From the NCBI GenBank assembly GCA_013697825.1, contig JACCWD010000115.1, positions 1-64,000 on the forward strand: DNA of 64,000 bases, in the 5' to 3' direction. The notes beneath the pieces are model-generated. The model saw only the letters and a program-made list of their open reading frames with translations. It was not told the DNA's origin and ran no database searches. This stretch comes from Rubrobacter sp. Its GTDB lineage: Bacteria; Actinomycetota; Rubrobacteria; Rubrobacterales; Rubrobacteraceae. Position numbers and translations under genes: made by a program. Shown piece by piece: positions 16,851-26,118 of the stretch; within the stretch, counting starts at the first letter, position 1; every line of letters begins with the position of its first letter.

Positions 16851-17593
16851 TAAATGTACACGCCACCGTTTACGCTGAGGGTTTGTCCGGTTATATAGTC
16901 GCCGTCCACGCAGAGGTATTTGACGGCCTTTGCGACGTCTTCTGGTTGGCCGATCCTTCCGAGTGGGATCATCGGCACTATTTTTTCGTCCACTACTTTT
17001 TGCGGCACGTCGGCGAACATGTCGGTCTCGATGAAGCCGGGGCATACGGCGTTGACGGTTACGCCGTGGCGGGCCATCTCCTTCGCCGCCGCTTTCGTGA
17101 AGCCGATGACCCCGGCTTTCGCCGCCGCGTAGTTCGCCTGCCCGAAGTTCCCCGCCTGCCCGACGAACGAGCTTATGTTTATGACCTTCCCGCCGCTCTC
17201 CGTGAGATGCTCCATCGCGGCCTTGAAGGTATAGAAGCAACTGTTCAAGTCCACCGTGACGACCTTGTCCCAGTCGTCGGGCGTCAGCTTCTTCATCGTC
17301 TTGTCTATAGTGATACCCGCGTTGTTTACGAGGATGTCGAGCTTCCCGTATTTCTCGACCGCCTGCTCGACGAGCTTTTGCGCCTCCTCCGGGTTCGATA
17401 CGTCGCCTTGAATGGCGACCGCCTCGCCGCCGTTCGACTCGATCGCCTTCACGAGCTCCTCGGCGGGGTCTTTGCTCTTCGAATAGTTGACTACGACTTT
17501 CGCCCCGCCGTTCGCAAGCTCCTCGGCTATCGCCTTGCCAAGACCGCGCCCGGCACCCGTTACAACCGCTACCGACCCTTCCAAACTGCCCAT
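16850..17593 (-). CDS. phaB: Acetoacetyl-CoA reductase (SDR)
   Basis: 247 aa; VTGAGRGLGKAIAEEL, NNAGITIDKTMKKLTPDDWDKVVTVDLNSCF, YAAAKAGVIGFTKAAAKEMA; within PHA locus. Confidence 0.85.
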   Translation of the reverse strand: MGSLEGSVAVVTGAGRGLGKAIAEELANGGAKVVVNYSKSKDPAEELVKAIESNGGEAVAIQGDVSNPEEAQKLVEQAVEKYGKLDILVNNAGITIDKTMKKLTPDDWDKVVTVDLNSCFYTFKAAMEHLTESGGKVINISSFVGQAGNFGQANYAAAKAGVIGFTKAAAKEMARHGVTVNAVCPGFIETDMFADVPQKVVDEKIVPMIPLGRIGQPEDVAKAVKYLCVDGDYITGQTLSVNGGVYI

Positions 17594-17728
17594 CGTCTCC
17601 TCCTACTCCCATGATCCATTGACTGATAACCCAGTCTACCCATCCCAGAAACTTCCCTCACTAGATTCTTTTTGCATATAAAGGTGCAGCAAAGCGTTAC
17701 AATGTCGGAAAAGGTTACGCTGATCCAC

Positions 17729-17756
17729 TTGACTCGTCGGTATATATATGTAAACT
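17729..17756 (+). promoter_or_regulatory. Candidate sigma70-type promoter of PadR/phasin operon
   Basis: TTGACT-N16-TAAACT just upstream of ATG 17767; within divergent phaB/phaQ-like intergenic region. Confidence 0.4.
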
Positions 17757-17766
17757 ACACATAGAT

Positions 17767-18222
17767 ATGGAAGAGAGAGCCATGAGCAACGAGGAGAAGA
17801 ACCGCGAGGATCTGCCGAGGCGCCGCTCCGGGGGGAAAGACCCGAGCGGGGCGGAGGCACGTCCGAGGAACTGGCTGGTGCCGGTGATTTTGCTTTCGCT
17901 TCGGGACTGGAACTCTTACGGGTATGAGTTGATGGAGCGTTCGACGCGGTTCGGGTTCGATGCGATGAACCCCGGGACTTTGTACCGGACTCTCCGGCAG
18001 ATGGAGAAGGACGGCATCGTGGAGTCCTCGTGGGAGACCTCGAGGGGTGGCCCGGCGCGCCGGATGTACTCCATCACGGACGCGGGGAAGGCTTACCTCG
18101 ACTTTTGGGCCAAGTCGCTGGAGCAGTATCAGCGGACGATGGACACTTTCTTTCGTATGTACACGGGGCAGCCGCTCTCCGATGACGATGAAAAAGACAG
18201 CGGCGAAGAGAATTCGCGGTAA
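17767..18222 (+). CDS. PadR-family regulator, PhaQ-like (PHB-responsive repressor family)
   Basis: 151 aa; NWLVPVILLSLRDWNSYGYELMERSTRFGFDAMNPGTLYRTLRQMEKDGIVESSWE; adjacent to phasin-like genes. Confidence 0.8.
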   Translation: MEERAMSNEEKNREDLPRRRSGGKDPSGAEARPRNWLVPVILLSLRDWNSYGYELMERSTRFGFDAMNPGTLYRTLRQMEKDGIVESSWETSRGGPARRMYSITDAGKAYLDFWAKSLEQYQRTMDTFFRMYTGQPLSDDDEKDSGEENSR

Positions 18223-18246
18223 GACGCGGGAAAGGAGTTAGCGAAA

Positions 18247-18567
18247 ATGGCTAACCAGGAAAAGGCCAACAAGGCAGCGGAGAAGCTCGCGCAGACGACG
18301 AGGGACTCGTACAAGACCGTCCTCGAGCATGTGGTTGGGATGCAGGAGCGGAACGTGAGGTTCGCGCAGGGGATGGTGGACAACTCCATCAAGGAGCTTC
18401 GCCAGCAGGCCGAGACGAACCAGGCGATGACGCAGGAGCTCGTCGAGCGTACCGAGAAGCAGCGCGACGCCTACAAGACGCTCGTTCAGGAGTCCGTTGA
18501 CTCGTACATGGACATCGCCTTCGCGCCCTTCAGCTATTACAAGAAGGGTCTGGAAGCCGTCAAGTAG
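18247..18567 (+). CDS. Phasin-like small helical protein 1
   Basis: 106 aa, charged helical; context with PhaQ-like regulator and thiolase. Confidence 0.7.
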   Translation: MANQEKANKAAEKLAQTTRDSYKTVLEHVVGMQERNVRFAQGMVDNSIKELRQQAETNQAMTQELVERTEKQRDAYKTLVQESVDSYMDIAFAPFSYYKKGLEAVK

Positions 18568-18627
18568 CAACAACGGCTGCGGTTCGGTGCGTTCATGGGA
18601 GCGGAGTCGAGTATTTCGCTCCCGTGT

Positions 18628-18661
18628 CTCTTCGGGCAAATGTCTCGAGCGGCCCGAAGAG
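18628..18661 (+). other. 10-bp-stem inverted repeat between the two phasin-like genes
   Basis: CTCTTCGGGC...GCCCGAAGAG. Confidence 0.5.
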
Positions 18662-18704
18662 GGTATGAAAACCAAGCGAAACTAAATTGAGGAACAGGAG
18701 AATT

Positions 18705-19055
18705 ATGGATAACAAGCAGCAGAAGCAGATCAACGAGGCGGCGGAGAAGTTCGCCGAGGCGGTCAGGGAATCCAACCAGGCGGTCGCCGACCGGGCGGTG
18801 AACGCTCAGGACATGAACTCCCAGCTCACGCAGAGCTTCTTCAACCAGGTCGTGAACAACCTCCAGACGCAGGCCGAGGCGAACAAGTCGCTGGCGCAGG
18901 ACTTGGTGGATCAGCAGCAGAAGCAGCGTCAGGCGGCGCAGGATATGTTCCAGCAGTCTACGAAGGCATATAACGAGTTCATCAACTCGATGTTCGCTTA
19001 CCAGGAGCGGAACCTCAACCGGGCGAAGGAAGACGCAGGGAAAGACAACAAGTAG
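18705..19055 (+). CDS. Phasin-like small helical protein 2
   Basis: MDNKQQKQINEAAEKFAEAVRESNQAV..., Gln-rich helical, similar composition to the preceding gene; SD AGGAG. Confidence 0.7.
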   Translation: MDNKQQKQINEAAEKFAEAVRESNQAVADRAVNAQDMNSQLTQSFFNQVVNNLQTQAEANKSLAQDLVDQQQKQRQAAQDMFQQSTKAYNEFINSMFAYQERNLNRAKEDAGKDNK

Positions 19056-19087
19056 CGAGCAGGAAAACATTTTGGGGAGATCCCAGG

Positions 19088-19121
19088 CCGAGTCTCTTTC
19101 GAGGCTCGGTCTTTTGCTTTT
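19088..19121 (+). terminator. Rho-independent terminator after phasin-like genes
   Basis: CCGAGTCTC-TTTC-GAGGCTCGG followed by TCTTTTGCTTTT. Confidence 0.8.
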
Positions 19122-19165
19122 GGTGCTATGCTTCGCGTAATGCGAGCATAGAGGGAAGGAGCATT

Positions 19166-20374
19166 ATGAGTTTTGGCAACGGCAACGGCACCGAGATCGT
19201 CATCTCGACGCCTCTCAGAACCGCGATAGGCACGTTCGGAGGAGCCATAAAGGACGTTCCGGCGACCGAACTCGGGGCGACCGTCGGCAAGGAAGTCGTC
19301 TCGAAGTCCGGCGTCTCGCCAGAGAACGTGGATCAGATAATCGTCGGCAACATCCTCTCCGCCGGACAGGGAATGAACCCCGGTCGACAAGTCGGCATGA
19401 AGACGGGACTTCCGGTTGAGACGCCCGCCCTGACCCTCAACCGCATGTGCGGTTCCGGTCTCCAGGCGATAGTCTCGGCGGCGCAGGAAGTCGCGCTCGG
19501 CGATGCCGAGGTCGTCATGGCTGGCGGCATCGAGAATATGGACATGGCGCCGTTCCTCCTCCCGAAGGGCCGGTATGGATACCGGATGGGGATGCCGGAC
19601 GCCAAGATTCAGGACCACATGGTCTATGACGGGCTGTGGGACATATTCAACGACTACCATATGGGCGTTACGGCGGAGAACGTCGCCGAGCAGTACAACG
19701 TCAGCCGCGAGGATCAAGACGAGTACGCCGCCCGGAGCCACCAGCGAGCCACGAAGTCCATAAACGAAGGCTATTTTGACGAGCAGATTGTCCCCGTGGA
19801 CATCAAGCAGAAAAAGGAGACCGTCCAGTTCACCCGCGACGAGCACGTGCGCGAGAACGCGACCGTCGAGGGGCTCGGCAAGCTCAAGCCCGTCTTCAAG
19901 CGCGACGGCGGAACCGTCACGGCGGCGAACGCCTCCGGCATAAACGACGGCGCGGGCATGATGCTCGTGACCTCCGGCAAGAAGGCCGAGGAGCTCGGAC
20001 TTCCCGTCGCGGGCAAGCTCCTCTCCGCATCCGTCGCGGGCGTTGACCCGTCCGTCATGGGCGTGGGAATGATCCCCGCCTCCCAGTCCGCGATCAAGAA
20101 GGCCGGCATCTCCATTGACGACATAGACATCGTGGAGGCGAACGAAGCCTTCGCCTCGATCGCCGTCACCGTCGGGCGCGAACTCGGCGTCCCCGACGAG
20201 AAGATGAACCCGATGGGCGGGGCCATCGCCCTCGGGCACCCCATCGGCGCGTCCGGCGCGATCCTCACCGTCAAAATCCTCCACGAACTCGCACGCACCG
20301 GGGGTCGTTATGGCCTCGTCACGTTGTGCATCGGCGGCGGGATGGGGATCGCGGCCATCTTCGAGAGGGTTTGA
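19166..20374 (+). CDS. phaA: Acetyl-CoA C-acetyltransferase (thiolase)
   Basis: 402 aa; LNRMCGSGLQAI active-site Cys, NEAFASIAVTVGRELG, GGAIALGHPIGASGA, CIGGGMGIAAIFE. Confidence 0.92.
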   Translation: MSFGNGNGTEIVISTPLRTAIGTFGGAIKDVPATELGATVGKEVVSKSGVSPENVDQIIVGNILSAGQGMNPGRQVGMKTGLPVETPALTLNRMCGSGLQAIVSAAQEVALGDAEVVMAGGIENMDMAPFLLPKGRYGYRMGMPDAKIQDHMVYDGLWDIFNDYHMGVTAENVAEQYNVSREDQDEYAARSHQRATKSINEGYFDEQIVPVDIKQKKETVQFTRDEHVRENATVEGLGKLKPVFKRDGGTVTAANASGINDGAGMMLVTSGKKAEELGLPVAGKLLSASVAGVDPSVMGVGMIPASQSAIKKAGISIDDIDIVEANEAFASIAVTVGRELGVPDEKMNPMGGAIALGHPIGASGAILTVKILHELARTGGRYGLVTLCIGGGMGIAAIFERV

Positions 20375-20424
20375 TTGAAGATGGCCGCGATTAGCTTTTA
20401 GCGGTTAGCTAAGATGAACTCTTC

Positions 20425-20457
20425 GACGCCCGGTGGTGAACGCCGGGCGTCTTTGTT
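20425..20457 (+). terminator. Rho-independent terminator after thiolase
   Basis: GACGCCCGG-loop-CCGGGCGTC followed by TTTGTTT. Confidence 0.8.
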
Positions 20458-20658
20458 TCCGCTCGACTCCTTCGCGGAGTTCTCGCGTCCGGCGCCAGCC
20501 AACGAACGAAACGGCTACCTTCATCGACCGCTTCGAGAGCGGAAAACTCGTCGAGCACGACGGCGAAATGTATGAGGAATCGTTAATGGAGCAACTCGGC
20601 TTCCGTCCGAGAAGTAAGGTCAATCAAAAGCTGACGGCTGATGGCTGTCAGCTAAAAG

Positions 20659-21183
20659 CTAATTCCTCAAATCTATCGCCACGTGCTCCGCCCCGTCCTC
20701 CCACCGGAACTCCTCCGGCAAGTCGAGGGCGCGCAGCAGATTTAGCATCTGGCGGTTCTCGTGGAGGACGAGCGCGTAGAAATGGCGGATGCCGTTCTCC
20801 TTCGCGGCTTCTATGAGGTGTCTCGTCATCCCGACGCCAAGCCCCATGCCCTGGAATTTGTCCTCGACGAGCGCGGCGTATTCGGCGGCGTTGTCACTGT
20901 CCTTCTCGCGGTCATACCTTACGACGGCGACTATCTCGTCCTCGTCGTCGGGGTCGAGGGCGACGAGCGCGAACCGGTCTTTCCCGTCCACCTCGGCGAA
21001 GTGGCGGGCTTTCTTCTCGCTCAACTCCTTCATCGGGCCGAAGTACCGGAGATATACCGTGCGCTGGCTCAAACGCCCCACGAGCCGCCGGAGCGCGTGC
21101 GCGTCCCCGGGGCGTATCTCACGTATGCCCACGCACGTCCCGTCCCGCAATGCCAGTGTCTCTTGTGTATGTGTGGAACGCAT
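20659..21183 (-). CDS. GNAT-family N-acetyltransferase
   Basis: 174 aa; REIRPGDAHALRRLVGRLSQRTVYLRYFG, GMGLGVGMTRHLIEAAKENGI. Confidence 0.8.
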   Translation of the reverse strand: MRSTHTQETLALRDGTCVGIREIRPGDAHALRRLVGRLSQRTVYLRYFGPMKELSEKKARHFAEVDGKDRFALVALDPDDEDEIVAVVRYDREKDSDNAAEYAALVEDKFQGMGLGVGMTRHLIEAAKENGIRHFYALVLHENRQMLNLLRALDLPEEFRWEDGAEHVAIDLRN

Positions 21184-21329
21184 ATAGAGATATATTACCG
21201 CGTCGGCGGGTTGTCGTATGCGGAGAAACGTTAAATGTCGTTGAAGCTTTTACAGAGATGGGTGAGTCGGGAGTCGCCAATCGCGAGTCGTATTTCCTCG
21301 AATCGCCGCCTGATCTGCGATTCGCGGCT

Positions 21330-21737
21330 TTATGGTTCGCGGTTTTCCCGCCTCGGGAACTTGACGAGTTCGAGGAATTGATCGCTCTCGATCTCGAGGT
21401 ATCGGGCGGCTTTTTGGGGGGTGAGGGTTCCGGTCATGGCTTCGGTGAGGTGTTTGCGGGTGGTTTGGAGGAGTTCGAGTGCGTGTTCGTGGTCTTTTTC
21501 TAGGGAGCCGCTCCAGCTTTCGTCCGCTTCCTCGGCTGCCTCCTCGAACGACTTCCCTTCAAGGACGAGGGCGGCGAGTTCGATGGCCCGGTATGTCGAG
21601 GGGGCGAGGCGGCGTTCGGGGGAGACGAGACCGACGGTCGTGTTCAGGCTCACGGCGTAGCGGAGGAGGTCGGCGACGCGCTTCGCCTCCTCGTCGCTTA
21701 CCCGGAGTTCGGCCCGGTGCGTTCCGCATTCCTCCAT
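21330..21737 (-). CDS. Hypothetical protein
   Basis: 135-aa acidic ORF; no family recognised. Confidence 0.5.
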   Translation of the reverse strand: MEECGTHRAELRVSDEEAKRVADLLRYAVSLNTTVGLVSPERRLAPSTYRAIELAALVLEGKSFEEAAEEADESWSGSLEKDHEHALELLQTTRKHLTEAMTGTLTPQKAARYLEIESDQFLELVKFPRRENREP

Positions 21738-21872
21738 GAAATACCTTTCCCTCCGCGAGCGTTGAAAGCATATTCTAAACGCTTTGTATGTGGTCTTCTA
21801 TCCGTCGTCCTCGGTGGCTTCGCCTTTCCGCTTCCGGGTACGGTCGGGTAAAATCCATGTGAGGAACGGAGC

Positions 21873-23036
21873 ATGGTGGAACACGAACCCTCGGACGGCC
21901 AGTCCATCGTCGGGACGACCCTTTCCCGGTCGTCGCGGATCGCGGTGTGGGGCGGCCTCCTCGTTGCCTCGGGCGGGTTCATGTTCGTCGTCGCGGCGTT
22001 CGTTTCGTTCGGGTGGATGGTCGGATGGATTTCCCCGACCTCCCCCGGATACGAGATGTTCGCCGAGGAATACGCCGTCAAAAGACTCCGAAACATGTTC
22101 CTCGCCCTCACCGCCCCGCTCGGCGCCCTTCTCGTCGCCGCCGGATTGCCCGGTGTATTCCCGCTTCTCGAAATGCGGTCGAATGGGCGAATCTCGATGG
22201 CGAAGGCGGGAGTTTACCTCGCCCTCGCGTCGAGCCTGTGCGCCGCCGCCCTCACCGTTTACGAGTCCATGCCCCGGTACTTCGAGCGGAACCCCGCCGA
22301 ATTTCTCGCCTCGCAGTCCGCATACGCCGCCTCTTTCCTCGGGTGGATGATCGGCGTCGCGCTCGTCGGGTTCGCCGCTTTCCGGGCGAGGTCGCTCGGA
22401 GCGTGGAAATCCTCGCTCACGCCCCTCGCCTTCCTTTGCCTTCCGGCTCGCCATGCCGCGCTTCTCCTCATGTATGCGACGGGGTTCCTCCCCTTCACCG
22501 CGCCGGGCTTCGCCTTCGCCGCGCTCATCGAGGTTCCGAGGGCGGTCGGCGGTATTGGCTGGATCCTTTTCGGACTCGCCCTCTCGAAAGCATGGGAGAA
22601 AGAACTCGAAACGACCCGAAAAGAAAACCTCGCCCTCGTCCGGCGTTTTTACGAAGAAGCGTGGGGCCGAGGACGAGCCGAACTCGTGGACGACATCCTC
22701 GCCCCGGACTTCGTTGACCATCGGCGCGGAGCGGAGGGAGCGGAAACCTTCAAGAACTACCTCGCCGACCTCCGGGCGACCTTCCCCGACCTCACCCTCG
22801 ACATCCACTCCCAAACCGCCGAAAAAGACGAGGTCGAAACCCGGTGCGAACTCCACGGTACCGACCGTGGCGGAGTTCTTTACTATCCACCGACGCACAA
22901 ACACGTCGCCTTCACCGCCGTCTTCACGGATACCATGAGAGGCGGTCGCATCACCGATCATCGCGGGGAAATAGACGAAGCCGCCCTCTTCGAACAGCTC
23001 GGCCATGAAAACCGGGAGTCGGGAGCCGCTCGCTGA
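21873..23036 (+). CDS. Multi-TM protein fused to C-terminal SnoaL-like (ester cyclase/NTF2-fold) domain
   Basis: 387 aa; ~6 hydrophobic segments then ENLALVRRFYEEAWGRGRAELVDDILAPDFVDH...ADLRATFPDLTLDIH. Confidence 0.75.
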   Translation: MVEHEPSDGQSIVGTTLSRSSRIAVWGGLLVASGGFMFVVAAFVSFGWMVGWISPTSPGYEMFAEEYAVKRLRNMFLALTAPLGALLVAAGLPGVFPLLEMRSNGRISMAKAGVYLALASSLCAAALTVYESMPRYFERNPAEFLASQSAYAASFLGWMIGVALVGFAAFRARSLGAWKSSLTPLAFLCLPARHAALLLMYATGFLPFTAPGFAFAALIEVPRAVGGIGWILFGLALSKAWEKELETTRKENLALVRRFYEEAWGRGRAELVDDILAPDFVDHRRGAEGAETFKNYLADLRATFPDLTLDIHSQTAEKDEVETRCELHGTDRGGVLYYPPTHKHVAFTAVFTDTMRGGRITDHRGEIDEAALFEQLGHENRESGAAR

Positions 23037-23181
23037 CGCCCGCTTCGGGAGTCGGGGATGCCCTCGACTCTCTCTTCGCGCGGACTTCCTCTTTACTCGT
23101 TCGACAAACTCTCGCCGGCCTCGAACGGGGCTTCGACGGCGGACGAATCGCCCATACACCGTTTTCCCGACTCGCACGGAA
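23013..23181. repeat. Interspersed repeat family A copy
   Basis: GGGAGTCGGGAGCCGCTCGCTGACGCCCGCTTCGGGAGTCGGGG...CTCGACTCT...TTCGACGGCGGACGAATCGCC...TTTTCCCGACTCGC. Confidence 0.75.
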
Positions 23182-23439
23182 TCCGCTCGAATGCCTCACG
23201 TCTTTTCTTGTCTGCGGAAATCGTGAGTCGCTTAGATTCGGGGGATCGGTGTTTTCTCGACTCACGAAGCGGAGCGGAACGCACCGCGAAGCACCTCGGA
23301 GGCGATGCCGAGACGATCAGCCGGACTCGGTGTCGCAAATCGAAGCGATCCCACGAGGCGACGCGGAGTGAAAGCGGAGAGACGCGCCCCACGACTCCAC
23401 CGGGAGCGACCGGAGCGTCGCACCGAGCGAAGCGAGCTT

Positions 23440-24706
23440 TCACGTCGCGGAAGGACGAGGCGCGAAGGCCCGGTGGCCGGTGATCGCCTGCCCCACGATG
23501 AGCGTGTTCACGTCGTTCGTGCCTTCGTACGTATACACGCCCTCGATGTCGGCCATGTGCTCGATGACCCGATAGTCGAGAAGCACGCCGTTCCCGCCGA
23601 GAACCTCGCGGGCGAGGGCGGCGATGCCTCGCGCTTTCGACACGTTGTTCATTTTGAACATCGAGACGAGCGGCGCGTCGAGTTCCCCGGCGTCCTTCAA
23701 TCGGGCTATGTGGATCGCAAGCAATTGCATTTGCGAGATGTCGTTGACCATCGAGACGAGCTTTTGCTGGACGAGCTGGAACGAGGCGATGGGATTCCCG
23801 AACTGCTCGCGCTCCTTCGTGTACGAAAGGGCGACCTCATAGCAATCCATCGCCTGTCCGAGGCCGTCCCATCCCACCCCTTATCGCGAATGCGTGAGGA
23901 TCGAGAGCGTCGAGCCCGAGGCTCGTGGCCTTCGGAAGACGGTTCTCTTCCGCGACGAAGCAGTTTTTCATCGTGATGTGGGTCTGCCACGCGGAGCGTT
24001 GCGAGCCTTTCCTCGGAAGCACGTCGGCCTTGAAACCTTCGACGTCCACCCCGCCCTCGACGAGGAAGCCCCCGACTTTCCCGTCGTCCATCCTCGCCCA
24101 TATCACCGCGACGTCGGAGAATGAGGCGTTGCCGATCCACCGCTTCTCACCATCGAGGATGTATCCTCCCTCGACTATCTTCGCCGTCGTCTCCATCGAG
24201 GAGGGGTCGCTTCCGGCGTTCGGCTCGGTGAGGCCGAAGCACCCGATCTTCTCGCACTTCGCCATCGGCGGGAGCCATTTGTGTTTTTGCGCCTCGCTGC
24301 CAAGCTCGTGTATCGCCGTCATCGCAAGCCCCGACTGAACGTGGAGGAACGTCGCGAGCGACCCGGAACCCCGTGCTATTTCTTGTATAGCCAGCCCGTA
24401 CGCCACATTGCTCCACCCCGCGCACCCGTACTCCTCGCCGAAGACGCCGCCCATCACCCCGGTCTCCCCGAGCTTCGGCAAAACCTCGAACGGAAACTCC
24501 GCCCGATCCCAATGCTCGGCGGCCCCCGGTATCACATGCTCGTCCACGAACGCCCGAACCTCGTCCCGAACCCTCGCCTCCTCCTCTGAAAGAAGCACCC
24601 CCGACCTCACGAAATCGGCCGGTCGAGTGTCCTTTCGAGTCCCCTCCGGTGTCATGGTCATCGCCCCGTCCCTTCGCGTCTTTTCCAACGAACTTTCCTC
24701 CGGCAA
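23440..24706 (-). pseudogene. Acyl-CoA dehydrogenase (glutaryl-CoA-dehydrogenase-like) split by a frameshift near 23870
   Basis: N-terminal part 23837..24706 (CFGLTEPNAGSDPSSMETTA) and C-terminal part 23440..23877 (MDCYEVALSYTKEREQFGNPIASFQLVQQKL...YTYEGTNDVNTLIVGQAITG) join as one protein with a 1-nt indel; could be sequencing error. Confidence 0.8.
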
Positions 24707-24751
24707 GGATATGCCGCCCCGCGCCCGCGGTCAATGTGCGTCGCTTCGCAG

Positions 24752-24800
24752 TCGTTCTTCGTTCTCGGTTTTTAGTTCTTGGCGAAGAACGAAGAACCAA
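24752..24800. repeat. Inverted repeat family C (GTTCTCGGTTTTTAGTT type)
   Basis: GTTCTTCGTTCTCGGTTTTTAGTTCTTGGCGAAGAACGAAGAAC; shares 17-mer GTTCTCGGTTTTTAGTT with 35433. Confidence 0.75.
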
Positions 24801-24919
24801 ACTCAAACCCGTGATAACGTTTACAACCTTCCCTTTATGACGACACTCCTTCTCGTAGAATACACGTTCGATAAACTTAAGTGCATAACGCATTTAGTTG
24901 AGTTTGAGGAGGCGGGCGT

Positions 24920-25930
24920 ATGCCGGTCGCGATAACGGAGAGGACGAGCATAGATTACGACGAGGCGGGGCAGGGGTTTCCGCTTGTTTTGATCGGGGGT
25001 CTCGGTTTTGGCCGATGGGGATGGTTTCGGCAGGTTCCGGCTTTGTCGAGGCATTTCCGGGTCGTCACCTTCGATGTGAAGCGTGAGCGGGTTTTGCGGG
25101 ACGGGGTCGAGGATCTCGCCTCCGACGTGGTCGCGCTCATGGATCACCTCAAAATAAAGAAAGCGCATGTTCTCGGGGCTTCGCTCGGGGGGTTCGTCGC
25201 GCAGGAGCTCGCGCTTCTCCGCCCGGATCTCGTGGAGAAACTGGTTCTCGTATCCACGAGCTATGGCGGTCGCGGGCGCGAGGCGATGTCCGCGTCCGCG
25301 CTCGCGGACATGCTCGGATGGGGCTCCTTTAGCCCGGAGAGTACGGTGCGAAGGGGTTTGGAGACGGCGACATCCGAGAAGTACCGGGCGGAGCATCCCG
25401 GCGAGTTCGAGGAGATCGTCCATTCGAGGCTCGCGGATTCGCCGTCGCAGAGCGCGTATTACGAGCAAATGCAGGCGGGCGCCCGCTTCGACATCTCCGG
25501 CGATGTCGAGAGCATAACCGCTCCGGCGCTCGTCGTCCACGGAGCGGAGGACCGGTACGTGCCGCCCGCCAACGCCGCCGCGCTCGCCGAATCCCTCCTG
25601 GACGCGAAGCTCCGCGTCCTCGACGAAGCCGGGCATCTCGTCTTCATCGAACGCTTCGCCGACGTGAACCGCGAGGTCGTCAACTTTCTCAAGCCCCGGA
25701 AGCCCCGCCGCCACGAACCTGCGGAGAAAAGCCCGGTCGAAGAGCTTCTCGCCGGATGCGCCGGGGTGGTTTCGCGGACCGGGAAGCGGCTCTCATCGCT
25801 CATAAGGCCCGACGGAGGAGGGACTCGCTTCGCTCGCCGGGAGTGGGGAGCCGCTCGCTTCGGAAGTCGGGGGGTCTCGACTGACTCTTTCTCGATACTC
25901 TCGCTTCCCCGCGCGACGGATTTCTGCTGA
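24920..25930 (+). CDS. Alpha/beta hydrolase (C-terminal ~40 aa run into repeat element)
   Basis: VLGASLGGFVAQELALLRPDLVEKLVLVSTSYGG; VHGAEDRYVPPANAAALAESL; AGHLVFIERFADVNREVVNFL. Confidence 0.85.
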   Translation: MPVAITERTSIDYDEAGQGFPLVLIGGLGFGRWGWFRQVPALSRHFRVVTFDVKRERVLRDGVEDLASDVVALMDHLKIKKAHVLGASLGGFVAQELALLRPDLVEKLVLVSTSYGGRGREAMSASALADMLGWGSFSPESTVRRGLETATSEKYRAEHPGEFEEIVHSRLADSPSQSAYYEQMQAGARFDISGDVESITAPALVVHGAEDRYVPPANAAALAESLLDAKLRVLDEAGHLVFIERFADVNREVVNFLKPRKPRRHEPAEKSPVEELLAGCAGVVSRTGKRLSSLIRPDGGGTRFARREWGAARFGSRGVSTDSFSILSLPRATDFC

Positions 25931-26015
25931 ACTCGACCGGATGCTTTGACGGCGGACGTTCCGATACCTCGCCTTTCCGGACTCCTGGAGCGGAGCCGCA
26001 GGCGAAGCGACTCGC
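25839..26015. repeat. Interspersed repeat family A copy
   Basis: GGGAGTGGGGAGCCGCTCGCTTCGGAAGTCGGGG...CTCGATACTCTCG...GACGGCGGACG...GGACTCCTGGAGCGGAGCCGCAGGCGAAGC. Confidence 0.65.
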
Positions 26016-26118
26016 CTCCGCATGTTTCGTTCGGCTCGCGGAGTGGGGAAAAGGTATGGGCGGGGCTTAAGCTACGCGATAGACTGTGATAGTAGACACA
26101 AAGAAAGGGAAGCGGATT

